Shown here: positions 48,370 through 60,990 of the stretch, in pieces | Layout: every line of letters starts with the position of its first letter | Position numbering within the stretch: the first letter of the stretch is position 1 | Assembly: GCA_009617715.1 (NCBI GenBank) | Contig: VTFK01000068.1 | Coordinates: 682,001-746,000, forward strand | DNA: 64,000 nt | Direction: 5' to 3' | Source: Plectrocnemia conspersa | Lineage: Eukaryota; Arthropoda; Insecta; Trichoptera; Polycentropodidae | The notes under the pieces: model-generated | The model's database searches: none | What the model saw: the letters and a program-made list of their open reading frames with translations, nothing else | Told to the model about the DNA's origin: nothing | Made by a program: the position numbers and the translations under genes

Positions 48370-48880
48370 ACCGAATTTCAACCAATAGGAGAGCGCAAAA
48401 AATAATTATCCTTTCTGAGAAGCCAAAAATCCACGTCAAAAGCAATAAAATCGTGTTTTGGTCTTAACCTAATAAAAGTTTTAAAACCATTTTACTTTAG
48501 TTTTAGAATATCATTGGGTTAGGTTTGGGTTTGGGCAGCAAATAGACGTTTCGCAAATTTATAGAGCTGCATATAATTTTAAATCAGTTAAATTATATTT
48601 TTGCTAGTAAATATATATCAACTGGTGAAAATGTATCTGGACTTCACTAGTGAAAATATAACTTGCCAGATAAAATATATTTTTACTGGTAAAATTATAT
48701 ATGTATGTAATATGTATATCTACCGATGAAAATTTATTCCGATATAATTTCAATGGAATTACATATTTCGGGATAGACTGTTTTTTAGATTTTCTTCGAG
48801 GGATACCCCGAGAATTTCTAGTCTAGAGTCAGAGACGTCATTCACGCTTTTTCTACGGGGGGGGGGGGGGGGGCACAAAA
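48370..48880 (-). repeat. Repeat family A, copy A3, with an inverted end and a 17-G run
   Basis: 48480-48800 matches repeat A in the orientation of copy A2 (GGTTTGGGTTTGGGCAGCAA; ACTGGTGAAAATGTATCTGG; GATAGACTG.TTTTTAGATTTTCTT). 48385-48450 (CCAATAGGAGAGCGCAAAAA and on) is in the opposite orientation. The copy ends at GAGACGTCATTCACGC followed by 17 G at 48857-48873. Confidence 0.7.
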
Positions 48881-49249
48881 GTTTTTTTTTAATACTTGGA
48901 TTTTTATGCAAAAGAGGTAAGAGAAAAATAATAGGTTCGATACGTCCTACCATTATTCCGTCTAAACATATTTATGATAAAAACAATATAATATGTGTCT
49001 TGAAAATGAATCGTAAACTAATTCCTTTAATTGTTAAATAATTGGATCAATCACGTTACCTCATTTTGATAGGTATTTTTACTTCCAGTGAACGAAGTAT
49101 ATAAATTCAATATATTTCTTATTAAATTTTCATTGAAGCAACACAGAGCTAAAGCACAAATTGCATAGATTTAATCATTTTCACAACTCTTGAGATTTCC
49201 ATATACGCGTGCTGTCTGCTGTTAAATGACACCAAAAACAAATTAACAC
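48881..49249. other. AT-rich spacer
   Basis: Unique AT-rich sequence between repeat A3 and the mariner element. No feature seen. Confidence 0.6.
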
Positions 49250-50221
49250 TGATTCATAGGTTAGTTTGTAGTGCAGCGTGGTTTTCGCTAGTGTAGAATC
49301 GTTCAGTGATTGTTTTTTTTGCTTTTGGATGGAAAAACGTGTGAGGAGATAAAAGCGAAATTGGATGCTGTTTATGGAGACCCTTTGCCATGAATGACAA
49401 CGGTTAGATATTGGTTCGACGAATTTAAACGTGGTTGAACATCCGTTTTTGATGAGGATCGCCTAGGACACCCGGTATATGTGATTACCGAAGAAGTCAT
49501 TGAAAAAGTAGTAGAGGGCACAGGTGTGTCGACGGAAATGGCAATTGATATTTTACATGATAAGTTGGCGATGAAATAGTTGTCGACCCGATGGGTCGGA
49601 TGCGGCTTTCAACTTCGAAGCTGTGTTTGAAGCAATTTAAGCGAGATCCGAAGAAGTTTTTGCGTCGAGTTGTCACCGTCCATGAGACCTGGATTTATCA
49701 TCATGCACCGGAAACCAAGCAACAATCAAAACAATGATTTGCTTTCGGTTAATTTGCTCCAAAGTAGGCGAAGACGATTCCATTGACCGGAAAAATTATG
49801 GCGACAATTTTTTGGGATGCGAAGGGCGTAATATTTATGGAAAAATTAATTACTAGACAATACTACAGTGAGTTATTGGACCGCTTTGACAAGAAATTGA
49901 AGGAAACACGGCCCCATTTGATGAAGAAGAAAGTGCTGTTTCATCACGACAACGCACCAGAACATTCATCCAGAGTTGTCGCCGTTAATCTGCATCAATT
50001 GTGTTATTACTGCGATTTATTATTATTCCCAAACATAAGAAATGGCTCGTAGGAAAAAAAACAGCTCATTTTGCAGAGCTCGATATTTCCTATTTTTTGG
50101 AGGGGTTAAAAAATGGCAGGAACGTTGAGAAAAGTGTATTTTATATATAGAAAAATAAATAATTTGATTTTGAAAAATGGCGTTTTCATTCCTAACACGG
50201 GTACTTATTGAACCGCCCTCG
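49250..50221 (+). mobile_element. Mariner element, degenerate
   Basis: The right end, reversed, reads TACGAGGGCGGTTCAATAAG, a mariner-type terminus next to TA. The left terminus is not recognisable. Most of the length is a broken transposase on the plus strand. Confidence 0.8.
49330..50145 (+). pseudogene. Mariner transposase, broken
   Basis: Degenerate transposase of the Tc1/mariner superfamily. Fragments in order are KTCEEIKAKLDAVYGD, MTTVRYWFDEFKRG (HTH region), SVFDEDRLGHPVYVITEE, then ATIFWDAKGVIFMEKLITRQYYSELLDRFDKKLKE broken by frames. FHHDNAPEHSSRV holds the second catalytic Asp. The HPPYSPDLAPSDF segment with the third Asp has been deleted (NLHQLCYYCDLLLFPN). The C-terminus continues in another frame as AHFAELDISYFLEGLKKWQER. 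The longest open piece is 49783-50052. Several stops make it a pseudogene. Confidence 0.85.
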
Positions 50222-51720
50222 TATGTTTAAATATGCATTTAAAGATAGAGCTTTCTCAAATTTACTTATTAGCAAAACAAAAGGATTAAATTAAATGGCG
50301 CATTCATGTGCATCAGCAATGCGGCGGTCGTAACTTCGGGATGGTGCAATTGTGAGTCGGTCGTAACGTAGGGTTAACCATAACAAACAATCTGCATATG
50401 AGAAAAAATATTTTTTAACATATAATTTTATTTTTAAAAACCAAACTTTGTAGAACCTATCTGTGCCACTCCACTCACAACACAAAATCGTTTCAAAAAT
50501 TTGCTCAGTTGCACTCTAGGGCCCTGAGGTCTACTTTGATCCATCAATAAAATGTATCACATTTATAGATTTATAAGAATTGATCAATTGTATAAATTCT
50601 ACACTAACCACACTTTTCAGAGCAACATTAACAATATAAAAATTATAATTACGCGTCTACAAAGCACGTGACACACAATAATTATCTTAAACATAAAATA
50701 CACATTACGTACTGTACGCTATTGAATGCCAAACAAAGGGCTTATCGCCAATAGACTGACTGACTTAATTCGATTTCATATCTGAATTCGCCAAATTTAG
50801 ATGTATCACATAGATAGCAGGTGCGATATGCACACATACGTGAAAATTATCCGCAGTCGCGTATCGATCGTACCGTATACTTTGATGCAATAAACAAAAA
50901 TTCTCGCGTCGCGTATCACAAACTGATTGGATCCCATTGACGATGAATAGCTCGCAAATTTTAGTTTTTCAGCGCGTAATATTACTTTCATTATATTTTG
51001 TATATATTTTGTATATGTATGTACTGTATATATTGAGAGACCGCGGCCCCTAGTGCTTGCCATTCATAACTGACTTTTTAATCGAATCGGACGGTTAAAA
51101 ATTAAAAACGGTTTCGGCGTAACACTAACGCTTCACGGCCTGATTAAAACGCTACCGCAGCTAGTTAGTCGGTACGTTCGTTGGCCAAGCCGCAGTTTTA
51201 ATTAAACGCCACCGGTTAATCCGTCAAGAAGCGGAGACAATAAATTAACGGGATCTCGTGCTGGGATGAATAATGGATAGATACTATATAGGTATCATAA
51301 TGATCAATTATAACTCAATCGCCGTTTTTAGAAGCTATGAAAGTCATAATAATTATTTTAAGCAAACCATCATAAAATAAAACTGGAATATTAATAATTA
51401 ATTGTCCACATTTTAATCACAAAAATGATCATTTATCAACAATTGAGAGAAACAAGACAATATAGTATAAAGAAATGGACCACACAAAGGCCCCCGTTAC
51501 GACTAGAAAAAATGGTTTCCCATAAATAACACGCTAGATTCTCCAGTGCATTGAATGAATATTTCTTTGTTACAAAACGGTCACAAAATATAACATATCA
51601 CCGGGAGAAAAAAAAATCGCCGTAAGACCACAGTATTCCCGTTGCATAATTCGGCCTCGGAGATGTCCATCAAGCAAATATCATTTTTTTAAATGCGTAA
51701 ACATATTTCGTTGTTCTCAG
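50222..51720. other. Unique DNA, no gene seen
   Basis: A GC-richer stretch at 51040-51270. The rest is AT-rich. No repeat or exon recognised. Confidence 0.6.
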
Positions 51721-52150
51721 AAGTGAGTGCAACGATTGGCTAGACGATCGTTGCATGATTGTGATTGGTCAGCAAGCTTTGCAGCTCTGAATAAATAAGG
51801 CTGGTCTCCAATAAGGACCAGGCAGACACCGGCAGACACTCGAAGGAACAAATTCGGCCTGCCCGTGGACAATATACGGTCATCCTGAGAGAAACTTCAC
51901 CATACGAGCACCGCAACATAAAGGAACTGACTTCGCGCTGCCACCTAGAAGACCTCTGAGGATCTTCCACCGACATCATCCCTCCGCCAGCTTCTCCACC
52001 ACTGAATAACTATCTCGCCTATTATAGTCAACAACTCGCAATATATACGTAATATAATCTAATAAAATTCTCACTAGTTTCCACCTGCGCCTTACTGGCT
52101 GCGAAGTCACACCCTTTAGGGCTAGAATCCCGAAATAGGTTTAACCAGTA
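51721..52150. other. Promoter-like / possible solo LTR block
   Basis: Starts with an 8-bp hairpin (GCAACGAT at 51729-51736 with ATCGTTGC at 51747-51754). Next come a CCAAT-like GATTGGTC, a TATA-like GAATAAATAAGG near 51791, a GC-richer stretch, and AATAAAATTCTC near 52062, a possible polyadenylation signal. This order (CCAAT, TATA, transcribed part, poly-A signal) fits an LTR. No target duplication, primer site or internal retroelement was found, so it is only a suggestion. Confidence 0.3.
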
Positions 52151-55100
52151 TAATAGACCAGTGGTAAGTTTTGAATCGATTATGCTGTGGACATGGATGA
52201 TGAAAATTTAAGAACTGTTTCTTGACAATTAAGTAAAATAATCGTGCTACGACAAGCATCATCTATTGAATCGAAAAATTATGTGTGTTTAGAAAACAAT
52301 TATAGTTTATATTCTGTAAACAATGATTTATTATGATAGTGAATAATTAAGATTGGCTCAATGTTGAGCGTAACGTGGAAATATGTATCATCTTGATATG
52401 ATTACGGAAACATTTATGATAGGAGGCAGTTTATATCAAAACCACGCATGTCTCAAAAGTCGACCTTCCACGAAACTCCAATATGAGTTTCTACCTCCTT
52501 CCTCTCAACTTTCTCTCCCTTCTCCGATGAACGAGGAGGCAATTTATAATTTTAAGTGTCGTTTCAGATCTTTAGTCAGCCAAATGAAGGAACTTCAGAA
52601 ACAGACGACGGGTTTTTTTGCGCTTCGCTCATGACCCGCTATTAATCGCAAACGAGAGCTTTGATAAAATTGAAACTTGATGAATCATTCGTGTAATTAT
52701 TCTATAATCTTGATAGCATGATTATACACGCTCAACCTATATATAATTATTTTTATTCAGGCAATAAAATAGCTACGTTATAATGTAAGAAATGTATTAT
52801 ATAATACAAACATAATAACTTTCACAAAATCTATAATCAAAGTCAAATTTTCATCGTATCTTCTACCTCGTATTACATCAGATATTGAAAAAAAACTTGA
52901 GAATGCTTTAAAAAAACTCGTTAAAAAGTTACATTTTCTAGCTTCAAGTTGTATAAAAAATCCTCTTTTACTTCACATACAATATATAAAGTATATGTTT
53001 TTAAATGTACTACTAAATTTAATTTATAAATAGTGTTATGCTTTTTAAATGCTTCTAAATGAAACATATCACATCATATACCACACAAAATACCAGTAAA
53101 TAAGCTAAATATGAAAATGCAATAGAGAATAAAATATATTGATTTTTATATTTAACGAATTGTGCGAAAATATTATTGAAATCTATAAAAATTCTATAAT
53201 TATTCAATGCAAACGCAATATAGTTTTGTTATTTCATTTTATTTTGTTTTATATTTTGATTTTGAAGCAGCATATAATTTTACTAGCATTAGTCAAAATA
53301 CATTAGTCAAGATATAAATTCAATAGAAAATTGTTGAGCGGTTCTCAAGTCCATCGTATACAAGTGCTCAGATATTTTGAAAAAAAATTATTCAAAACAT
53401 ATGGCTAAACGACCCAAAAATAAATAATAACTACTATAGAGAGTAGGCATAGAAAAGTACTCCAAATAATAAAAGAGAAAGGTGGTGTTACTAAATATTA
53501 TTATTTTAAATTACATGAAAAGAAACTACAAAAATAATGTCTGGTCCAATTATTTTGTCACACAGGTGAAAATGTATTCGTAAAAATATAACTTATACAC
53601 TGATAATACATATAAAAATGAATTAATTTGAAATGCGTATTTTCAAGTAGTCCACATCCGTCCAAATCTCCGGTCGTTACGTGCGCTTGTATAAAACAAT
53701 CGAGATGAAAACTTAGTTTTCAAGTCACAATTAGTTTTATTACGCTTTTAACGAGTTTATTTTTGCTTTAAATCTTAATCCCGCGTTATGGAATGCATGT
53801 AGTTGATATACTCATTAAAAAAATATATGATAACCAGCGATAAATGCGCATATGTTGATAAGTTTTACATCATAAAATTCATTATATATAAATTCAATGC
53901 AAATCGCAACGCGTGCTTCAATCGTTGCACAACAAAGTCTCACGTACTCAATTGTGTAGCACCAAAACGGCGATCTTCCAAATCGATACACAATTTTAAC
54001 GCGCGCTGCACTCCATAATCGCGCAAGCCAATCGATTCTGGAACGGCTTGTGGCAGTGACACTGGCCTAGATTTATTACGCTTCAACACTACACCATAAT
54101 AATTCAATAGTGTATTACCACCCATACATAACAACACACAAACACGCGTCTTTTGTCACACCGCCTATCGGCGCGGCACTAATGACCATGACATACGAGC
54201 GTTGTTAAATTTTACCGCGCGAATTGCAAATAAGCAAATGACTGATTATGTAATCCGACACTACACGACATAGAGTGTCTGCGGTAGTTGAGGAAAGACG
54301 GTTGTTCAAATTTAATTAACCCCACTCGCCATTATTCAGCCCCACTGTCCCTATCTACTCTTCCCAATATACCAAACCATTACCGTGCTTAATCAATACC
54401 GTACAGCGTGGATATTATACAATAAAAAAAATACTAATATTTTGATTTTATGTTAGCGTTTAGAACTGGATAAAATTTTAATATGGCCTTTAAATTTGTA
54501 TACGACTTATGGATTTAGTTTTGAGGAGCACCTTTATGGCATAATTCGACACGTTAAATAGCACTGCAGGTGTGTGATGAGCACGGGGGTTGTCCAGCGG
54601 CGGGGGTCCAATTTCACAGAGGGTCGTTATCGACGGCGGATTGAAAGTAACCCTCGTCACGTTTTTGCGTTAATTCGGCGTTGAAAAACGGAAGCTGTTT
54701 GACTGCATGTGCTATACACTCGTCAATCGTAAATCCATTTTATACTTTAGGCACTATTAGCTTAATTTAGCTGTTGTATAAATTATGGAATGAATTGACG
54801 TGGTTGGAGGAACTGTAGATCCGGCGTATATAAGTATGTACACTAAGACCACTCCAAAGCTAAAAGAACAACATATAACAAAACATCAATGATGGCAGCT
54901 TGTACAAACTTTAGTAATGAGTAGACAACAGATTTTGTGTCCGGAAAATTGCTCCGTACTATCTTTAACAATATAAATTTTCCTTCTTTTATATTATTTT
55001 CAGGAAATAACCCGTGCGAGAAAACACATTTTATCGAACTATATGTATTATATATGTAACCCAATTTGAACTTAAGTGTTGTTTATTTTTTTGCAGGTAT

Positions 55101-55239
55101 TGTAATATTTATTTGAGATATCCAATGATGTGCAACAACCAATCGAAATATTTTTTTATGTTTATTCTACACAGCAAAAAAAACTGTGAGCATAATATCG
55201 AACAACTTATAGTAATAATATAATTAGGAACTTGGTCTT
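52151..55239. other. Unique DNA, no gene seen
   Basis: AT-rich. A fragment of repeat A may lie at 53563-53600 (AGGTGAAAATGTATTCG). A GC-richer block covers 53900-54200. No RNA gene or exon recognised. Confidence 0.6.
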
Positions 55240-55700
55240 ATGGTTTCTGAAGCAGGGATTAGTCTCAGGACTTACTAGATGATATGCTTAGAAAGCAGCA
55301 GTATAATTGATGATTATGTTCTACCTAATTTGGGATATCCAGATCATCGCCACAATGCATTTTGAGAGTCCAGAATAGTCATACCATATGGTTCCAGCAG
55401 GACGTAGCTTATTTGAGCTCATCCAGGGCGGATATGAAATTTCTTAGTAAACTTATCAGTGAATGACTCATTTAAAGAAATTCTAATTTCGTTTGGATAT
55501 TTCGTTCACTCGATATGACGACCATTGACTTTACGATATTATGGAGCTACATGTAAAGCCGAGTATATGTCAACAATAAACAATTCAGAAACTCAAGAAT
55601 GACATTAGTGACGAAATATTAAATATATCTGAAGGATTTATACACACTACTAGTCGACCGTGGAAGTTTTTCCTTTTACGGAAAAAATATTTCTGCGATA
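55240..55700 (+). mobile_element. Mariner-like transposase fragment (WFQQDGA group)
   Basis: Plus-strand fossil. One frame near 55390-55440 reads WFQQDVAYLSSSRADMKFL, matching the WFQQDGATxHTxRxxMxxL segment around the second catalytic Asp. Further on, SRVYVNNKQ (about 55560-55585) matches the xVYxNNPxT segment. Heavily decayed. It belongs to the same group as the copy at 45420-46449. Confidence 0.55.
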
Positions 55701-58202
55701 CTTGCAGTAACTATTTTTAATTTAATTTTCAAATATATGAGGATTTAATTGGGTAGTTGGAATGTAAATAATAACGATACTAAATAGATAGTGAGCATTT
55801 TTCTAGAATATACATTAACCGTGAAAAAAAGCGTTAAAAGCGCAATAAACAAACATTATATTAGTTTTTACGACTTGCCGACAAGTACATTTTTACGCGA
55901 CGATCGGAGATTTCACAAATGCACCAACAATGATTGCAAGGTGGCTCCTATATAAAATAAGTGCAGCCGGTTGAATTTTCTATTTTATTACAATGTTGTA
56001 AAAACTCCAACGGTTAAACGGTCAAACCCCAAATTACAAATGGTGTATGCATTGAGAGTGGGCTGAGCAAAAGAACCTCTTCAATCTCAACTTAGCGCAT
56101 GAATAGCGTACATCATTTGAAATCATACCACCAGTTAAAACCCGACTAGGGACACAAGAGTTCATTTCGAACTCGCACCGAGCAAAGCAACCGCTTCCCT
56201 ATTCACGTCAATCCTGGTCCAGCTACGCGATGCAGACAAAAACGCGATTAAAAAAATGTTTCATATTTAATAATTATTTATAATATAACTTTACCGTATA
56301 TAAAAATAAACGCGTGAGCGTCGGCAGAAAAAAATATAGGATTTGACAAATAATGTAAAATTTTATGAGAGATTCTACAATTTTATCTTATAACGCTTGT
56401 ATGCCAAAACAAGAACAAAAGCCTTGGAAATTTCACAACTTAATGAGGTCTGCTAGCTCAATTGTTAAAGCCACAGTATATTTCTGTCGAGTCCGTAATA
56501 TTGCGTTTAGTAATGGAAAACAATCTGCTTTTGAGAGATGTGGTCTACAGCTACTTAACTCGAAAAAATATCAAGTCACATTTAGGTTACCTCTTTTTAA
56601 ATATACAATTATTATTTTACACCTTTGCATTATTTTTAATATTATTATTAAATTAAAATATATACAATAAGAAGAAAAAATATGTGGAGAACTACATATG
56701 TATCACAATAGTAGTAAAAAAATAATATCAAAAATAATACAAATAACGTACTACATCTAAAGTTATTATAGGTATAAATTTTCGTCTGGGTTCAATGATT
56801 CATATTTTTCTAATTATTTTCTTATTGTGAATAGAGCGGTATAATAGATGCCATGGTTGGTTAACTTTCAATCAGCCTTCATTTCAGTTTTCTCAACAAT
56901 CTTTCTGTAAGTTATCGTCTGATCTTTATTAGAGTCGTATATATTGTTAAATATAATATAAAATACAAACTTTTAGGTTTGTTATTTTTTTAAAACAAAT
57001 TTAATTATTACCTCCATATTGTTAAATATAATACAGAATACAAACTTTTAGGCATGTCATTTTTAAAACAAATGTAATTATTGTGTACTTCCATCTTGCA
57101 TTGAATTGAAATGATTAACATTTTATGACAAAGCTTTAATTATATTCATGTGTATTCAGCAGATTTTGAAGAATAATATTTTAAAGCAATAATCTAATTA
57201 AAAAATTTGAGTTCTTGTACAAAATTAGCCTATATATAAACAAATCGTCCAATTTCAATACTAATTTAATGAAAATATACCATTCGTATATATTTCTCTC
57301 ACACAAAAAAAAACCTCCTAAACAACAACGAAAATATATCGCTCTTAAATGAAATAATATACAACAGAATCGATACGTACCAGAAATATGGTGTATTTTC
57401 GCGAAGAGGGAAATTTTCAGAGGTGCATGAATTAAAAAAGGACCGAATGTGAGAGAAAATTGTGTAATATGGGGGAAAGCGTGAGCTCGGTTAAAAACTC
57501 GATAATGGCAAAGCAAACAAATTAAATTTGCAGAGAGAGAGAGAGAGAGAGAGATGGACATTCGTTATGAAAATCGACCTTCCGATGTTTAATGACTAAA
57601 TTACGTAATATTATTAACATTAAATTTGGAAATTATCAAAAAAAAAAATTTCCTGATCTGTAGTTACTGATGAAAGAAAGAGATGTATGGGGAGATATTA
57701 ATTAATCAACGAATAGCCTATTAGATTATTTTGTTGCGTCTATAAATAATTACATATTAATATGACAATTCAATAGCCAATTCATCAGTGTTATAAGTTG
57801 GTGACTCATACCTAAACAACCCGAGTTAGAATCCCATTTGGACCCTAGAGCAGCGTACGCTACAACTTCTACTTTTATCCAAAAAACACGCACACTAAAC
57901 TAATACAGAGTTGACAATCTGTGATATTATATATTATTTTTTTATTTATTTTCTGCGAAATGGGCCGAAATATTTAAATTTGTAGTCGGATGTAATTCAG
58001 ACTAAAAACCTCGAAAATTATTAATTCAATCAATCATCACAGATTAAGTTTTCCTAGATTTTCCTATTCCCATGTGTGAATATAGTGATGAAAAATTAAA
58101 ATAAAATCGAGCTTAGTCGTGTATAGCTACATTTCATGATGCTATAATAATATTTTATAATTAATTAATAAAATAGATGTCTCTGATTTACAGAATGGTC
58201 CC
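55701..58202. other. Unique DNA with a (GA)n run
   Basis: 56365-56670 contains a 101-codon plus frame without known motifs. A GA microsatellite lies at 57532-57553. 58025-58120 matches the short dispersed repeat at 27620-27730. No gene seen. Confidence 0.6.
57532..57553. repeat. (GA)n microsatellite
   Basis: Uninterrupted GA dinucleotide run, about 11 units. Confidence 0.9.
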
Positions 58203-58260
58203 TCACTACTTAGTAGTTGTTGGTTTTATCACATTAGGCTAATGCTTGTCATGTTGTAAA
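58203..58260 (+). repeat. tRNA-derived SINE, copy 6 (3' end only)
   Basis: CTCACTACTTAGTAGTTGTTG then ATTAGGCTAATGCTTGTCAT and GTTGTAA. It shares the CTCACTACTTAGTAGTTG variant with copy 7 at 60829-60990, so the two form a subfamily. Confidence 0.7.
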
Positions 58261-59812
58261 GAAAGATTCACAATAAATAAATTAAGTTGGTCGGTTTGGC
58301 AATATTTATACGATGATACGGGTTACCGCGCGCCCATTGCCATTTTGCTGGCATTAGTCGCTTTTATGTCCTCGCATGTCCTTTTAATATATTTAATATA
58401 TTACTAAGAAAACTCAGATGGAACGATATATTATTAAACCTACACAGAACGCTTCGCCTTTCTGAAATTCCAATTTGTGCAAAAACAAAGGATTGACTTT
58501 GTGGAATTTCACCGAGCTGAGGCGATGAAGAGAAAAACGAGCTGGTCCTCCCACTTCGACCCAATTATTCTGATCTCGGTCAGATCCTTTAATGAATTCA
58601 TTTCCACGAAACAATTTGCGAGGCATAAGCTCCGATGTAAACAGCATAATTCTCGACCCGCCCCCTCTATCTAATTTATTATCGTTATCAAAATTTGCCG
58701 CTCTTTTTTCCACCATCCCCATTTCGCGAATGCCTTGGCCTGCGAACTTATGCCATAAATCCCTTACCATCTCGCTAATTGAACGTCGCGGATGACTTCC
58801 TAAAAATATAAATACAAACGAAAATCCTCGGACAAGGACGCGAAAGGCGATCCTTTTAATGTAAAGTTAATCATCTCAGAATAGGCTTTCTGAAATTATT
58901 TTTGCAAATTAAAACAAATATTTATACAAATTAAATTTCCGTCGAGAGAATCAATTTACACGATATTCCGAGTACAACTATTGATTATTTTATGTTAATT
59001 AAAATAACTTTATGCTATTCTCAAAAACAGATATTCAACTCAATTTAGAACATTCTGTCTTCCATTATCTTTTCGTGCCTTTGTTTGGAAATTTGTCTTG
59101 AGAATCAATATGTAGTTTTGCATAGTGTGGAGAAAAAGCATCCACATAGCAGAATGGAAATATAAGATTTTTTTATTAACACATAGTTGACTAACTAAAG
59201 AACAATATTATCGTCGAAACAGACTCTAACGCCTAAAGCTCCGTAAATCGAAGACTTGAGCGTAAGCTTCCGAACCATTGATACACTTGTTCCGCGCGAA
59301 TCCCTCTTAAATTTCCACCGAAGGCAGCAAAATCCCCAGAGTTCCAAGAGCGGCCAAATAAAAACGACATAACGGACATAATAAAGGAGGGAAAATATCT
59401 GAGAACCACGCACGGCACAAATGTAGGATAGGGTGAGTACTACCTGGAGTTTGTTACATTATCATGGCACCGTAATTAATCGCTCTAGGGGCAGTTTCCA
59501 GTTTCAAATTTGCCCTCGCGTGTGTCGTACATACGCACATCAGTCACGAGTCATAACGACATTCGCACACGCGAAATTGCGAGGTTTTGAGTGATGGAGT
59601 CCAAAAGTACAGTAGATATCAAATTCATACAAGGATAGGATAGCCTTCAATTAGCCTAATTTATATGTTATAATAAAAGTTTTAAGGTGCCACCACAAAT
59701 TAATGCGAATACACGAGTTCTGAACGCCATACTGCCCGACAAAGTATTAAATATTTGTTTTATTTTTAATTCAATAAAGTCAACTAAAAAATTAAATTGA
59801 AAAACATAAATA
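58261..59812. other. Unique DNA with a GC-richer block
   Basis: 58430-58870 is GC-richer and open on both strands (for example 58414-58770 minus). I recognise no protein in it. The rest is AT-rich to mixed. Confidence 0.55.
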
Positions 59813-60105
59813 TTAGGAGTACTCAGAAGAAAGGACGTTTTTTTAATAAAGAGTATTTCTCCAATAACAAATTTATTTTACAATATTTTTCTACAAAATA
59901 ATCTCTATTGACAGATAAAACTTTCTTCCATCGATCAGACAAGTTTTTAATCCCACATTTGGAAAAACTGACTGACTGTGAGTTAAAATATTCAGAAAGA
60001 AATGTTTTAAGTTCACTAGCAGTATCAAAGTGTTTATCATCTAAATTATGTTGTAGAGACTTAAATAAATGGTAATCTAATGGTTTTCCTTCCGAAACCA
60101 ATATT
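59813..60105 (-). mobile_element. Mariner element, 3' fragment with TIR
   Basis: The left boundary TTAGGAGTACTCAGAAGAAA (59813-59832) is a mariner-type terminus. A minus-strand transposase C-terminus (59823-60101) reads KPLDYHLFKSLQHNLDDKHF, then KTFLSEYFNSQ and GIKNLSDRWKKVLSVNRDYFVEKY. It matches the DYHLFRSLQ..GIxKLxxRWxKVxxxxGxYF end of mariner transposases. The third catalytic residue is the Asp of LDYHLF. The upstream two thirds are missing. The open frame is intact over 92 codons. Confidence 0.85.
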
Positions 60106-60542
60106 TTTTTCTCGCGTGATTCTCGCAGTATGAGGCAGGCGCGTCGCCTTGTTCTCGTTGCTTAGTGCGTGTGGAACACACACCTTGTTTCGCGCCTTTC
60201 CAATATTTTTAAAACTTTTTTGATTGCTAATGCTTATCATTACTCTTTCTATATTTTATTCAAATTTAGAGAAAATAGAAATGTTACTACTTTTTATGTT
60301 GAAATAGTGAAAGCAATAAGCCATCAAAATCAATAATTTATCAATCGTTATCATTTACGTATGTATAGCGATAACAATTTGAAGCCGTCTGTGCGCTGCG
60401 AGTGTCGGAATGACAATGAAATAGTTGGAATGTATGTGAAAGCGGACCAATGAAATACAAGAGAAGCTTCAAAGTGACCCTGTTAAATAAAACGAAGTAT
60501 AGTACTAAATAAAACTTCGGTCCCAACAAAATACTTTGTTAA
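60106..60542. other. Unique DNA
   Basis: 60105-60200 is GC-richer, the rest AT-rich. No further transposase or other gene recognised. Confidence 0.55.
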
Positions 60543-60680
60543 AAATGGCATCAAATGCTCCATGGTTTGTCCGCAATTCGATGTTGCGCCATGATTTAAA
60601 AATAGATATCCTTATTGAGCACTTAGATAAATGTGAAACACAGCGAAAGAATTTACATCTCATTAATCATCAAGCATAAA
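60543..60680 (+). mobile_element. Non-LTR retrotransposon, C-terminal end fragment
   Basis: A short plus-strand open piece reads SNAPWFVRNSMLRHDLKIDI, then EHLDKCETQRKNL to a stop. APW(F/Y)VRN..L.RDL is the typical ORF2 C-terminus of jockey-type LINE elements. An A-rich run (60687-60725) follows, consistent with a 3' tail. The rest of the element is absent (5' truncation). Confidence 0.7.
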
Positions 60681-60828
60681 TATTTACAAAAAAAAAACAC
60701 AAAACACAAACAAATACATATTAATAAAAATGCCACATTTATGAATACAACATTGGGCTAGGAACTGTGAATCATATTAGATTTTTACTGAACTGTACAA
60801 TTTATTACTTGTAAATCTTTTCTTGCAA

Positions 60829-60990
60829 CATGACAGGCATTAGCCCAATGCGTTACAACGGAGTCAACACAATCAACAACTACTAAGTAAGTAGTGAGAC
60901 ACCAGACTGAAATCAAAGCCTGTATATCAATGACATCTTTTTTAATAATTATAAACTAGTATTACAGCTTATAATTAATAAAAGTCACTA
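60829..60990 (-). repeat. tRNA-derived SINE, copy 7 (body only)
   Basis: Minus-strand copy beginning TTGCAACATGACAGGCATTA, with CCAATGCGTTACAACGG, AACAACTACTAAGTAAGTAG and CACCAGACTGAAA, ending near AAAAGTCACTATGCAG. The head is absent. Confidence 0.8.

Noticed and set aside
58414..58770. 118-codon minus-strand frame
   Set aside because: No recognisable domain, no initiator or splice context. The opposite strand is also open, as expected of a GC-richer patch in AT-rich DNA.
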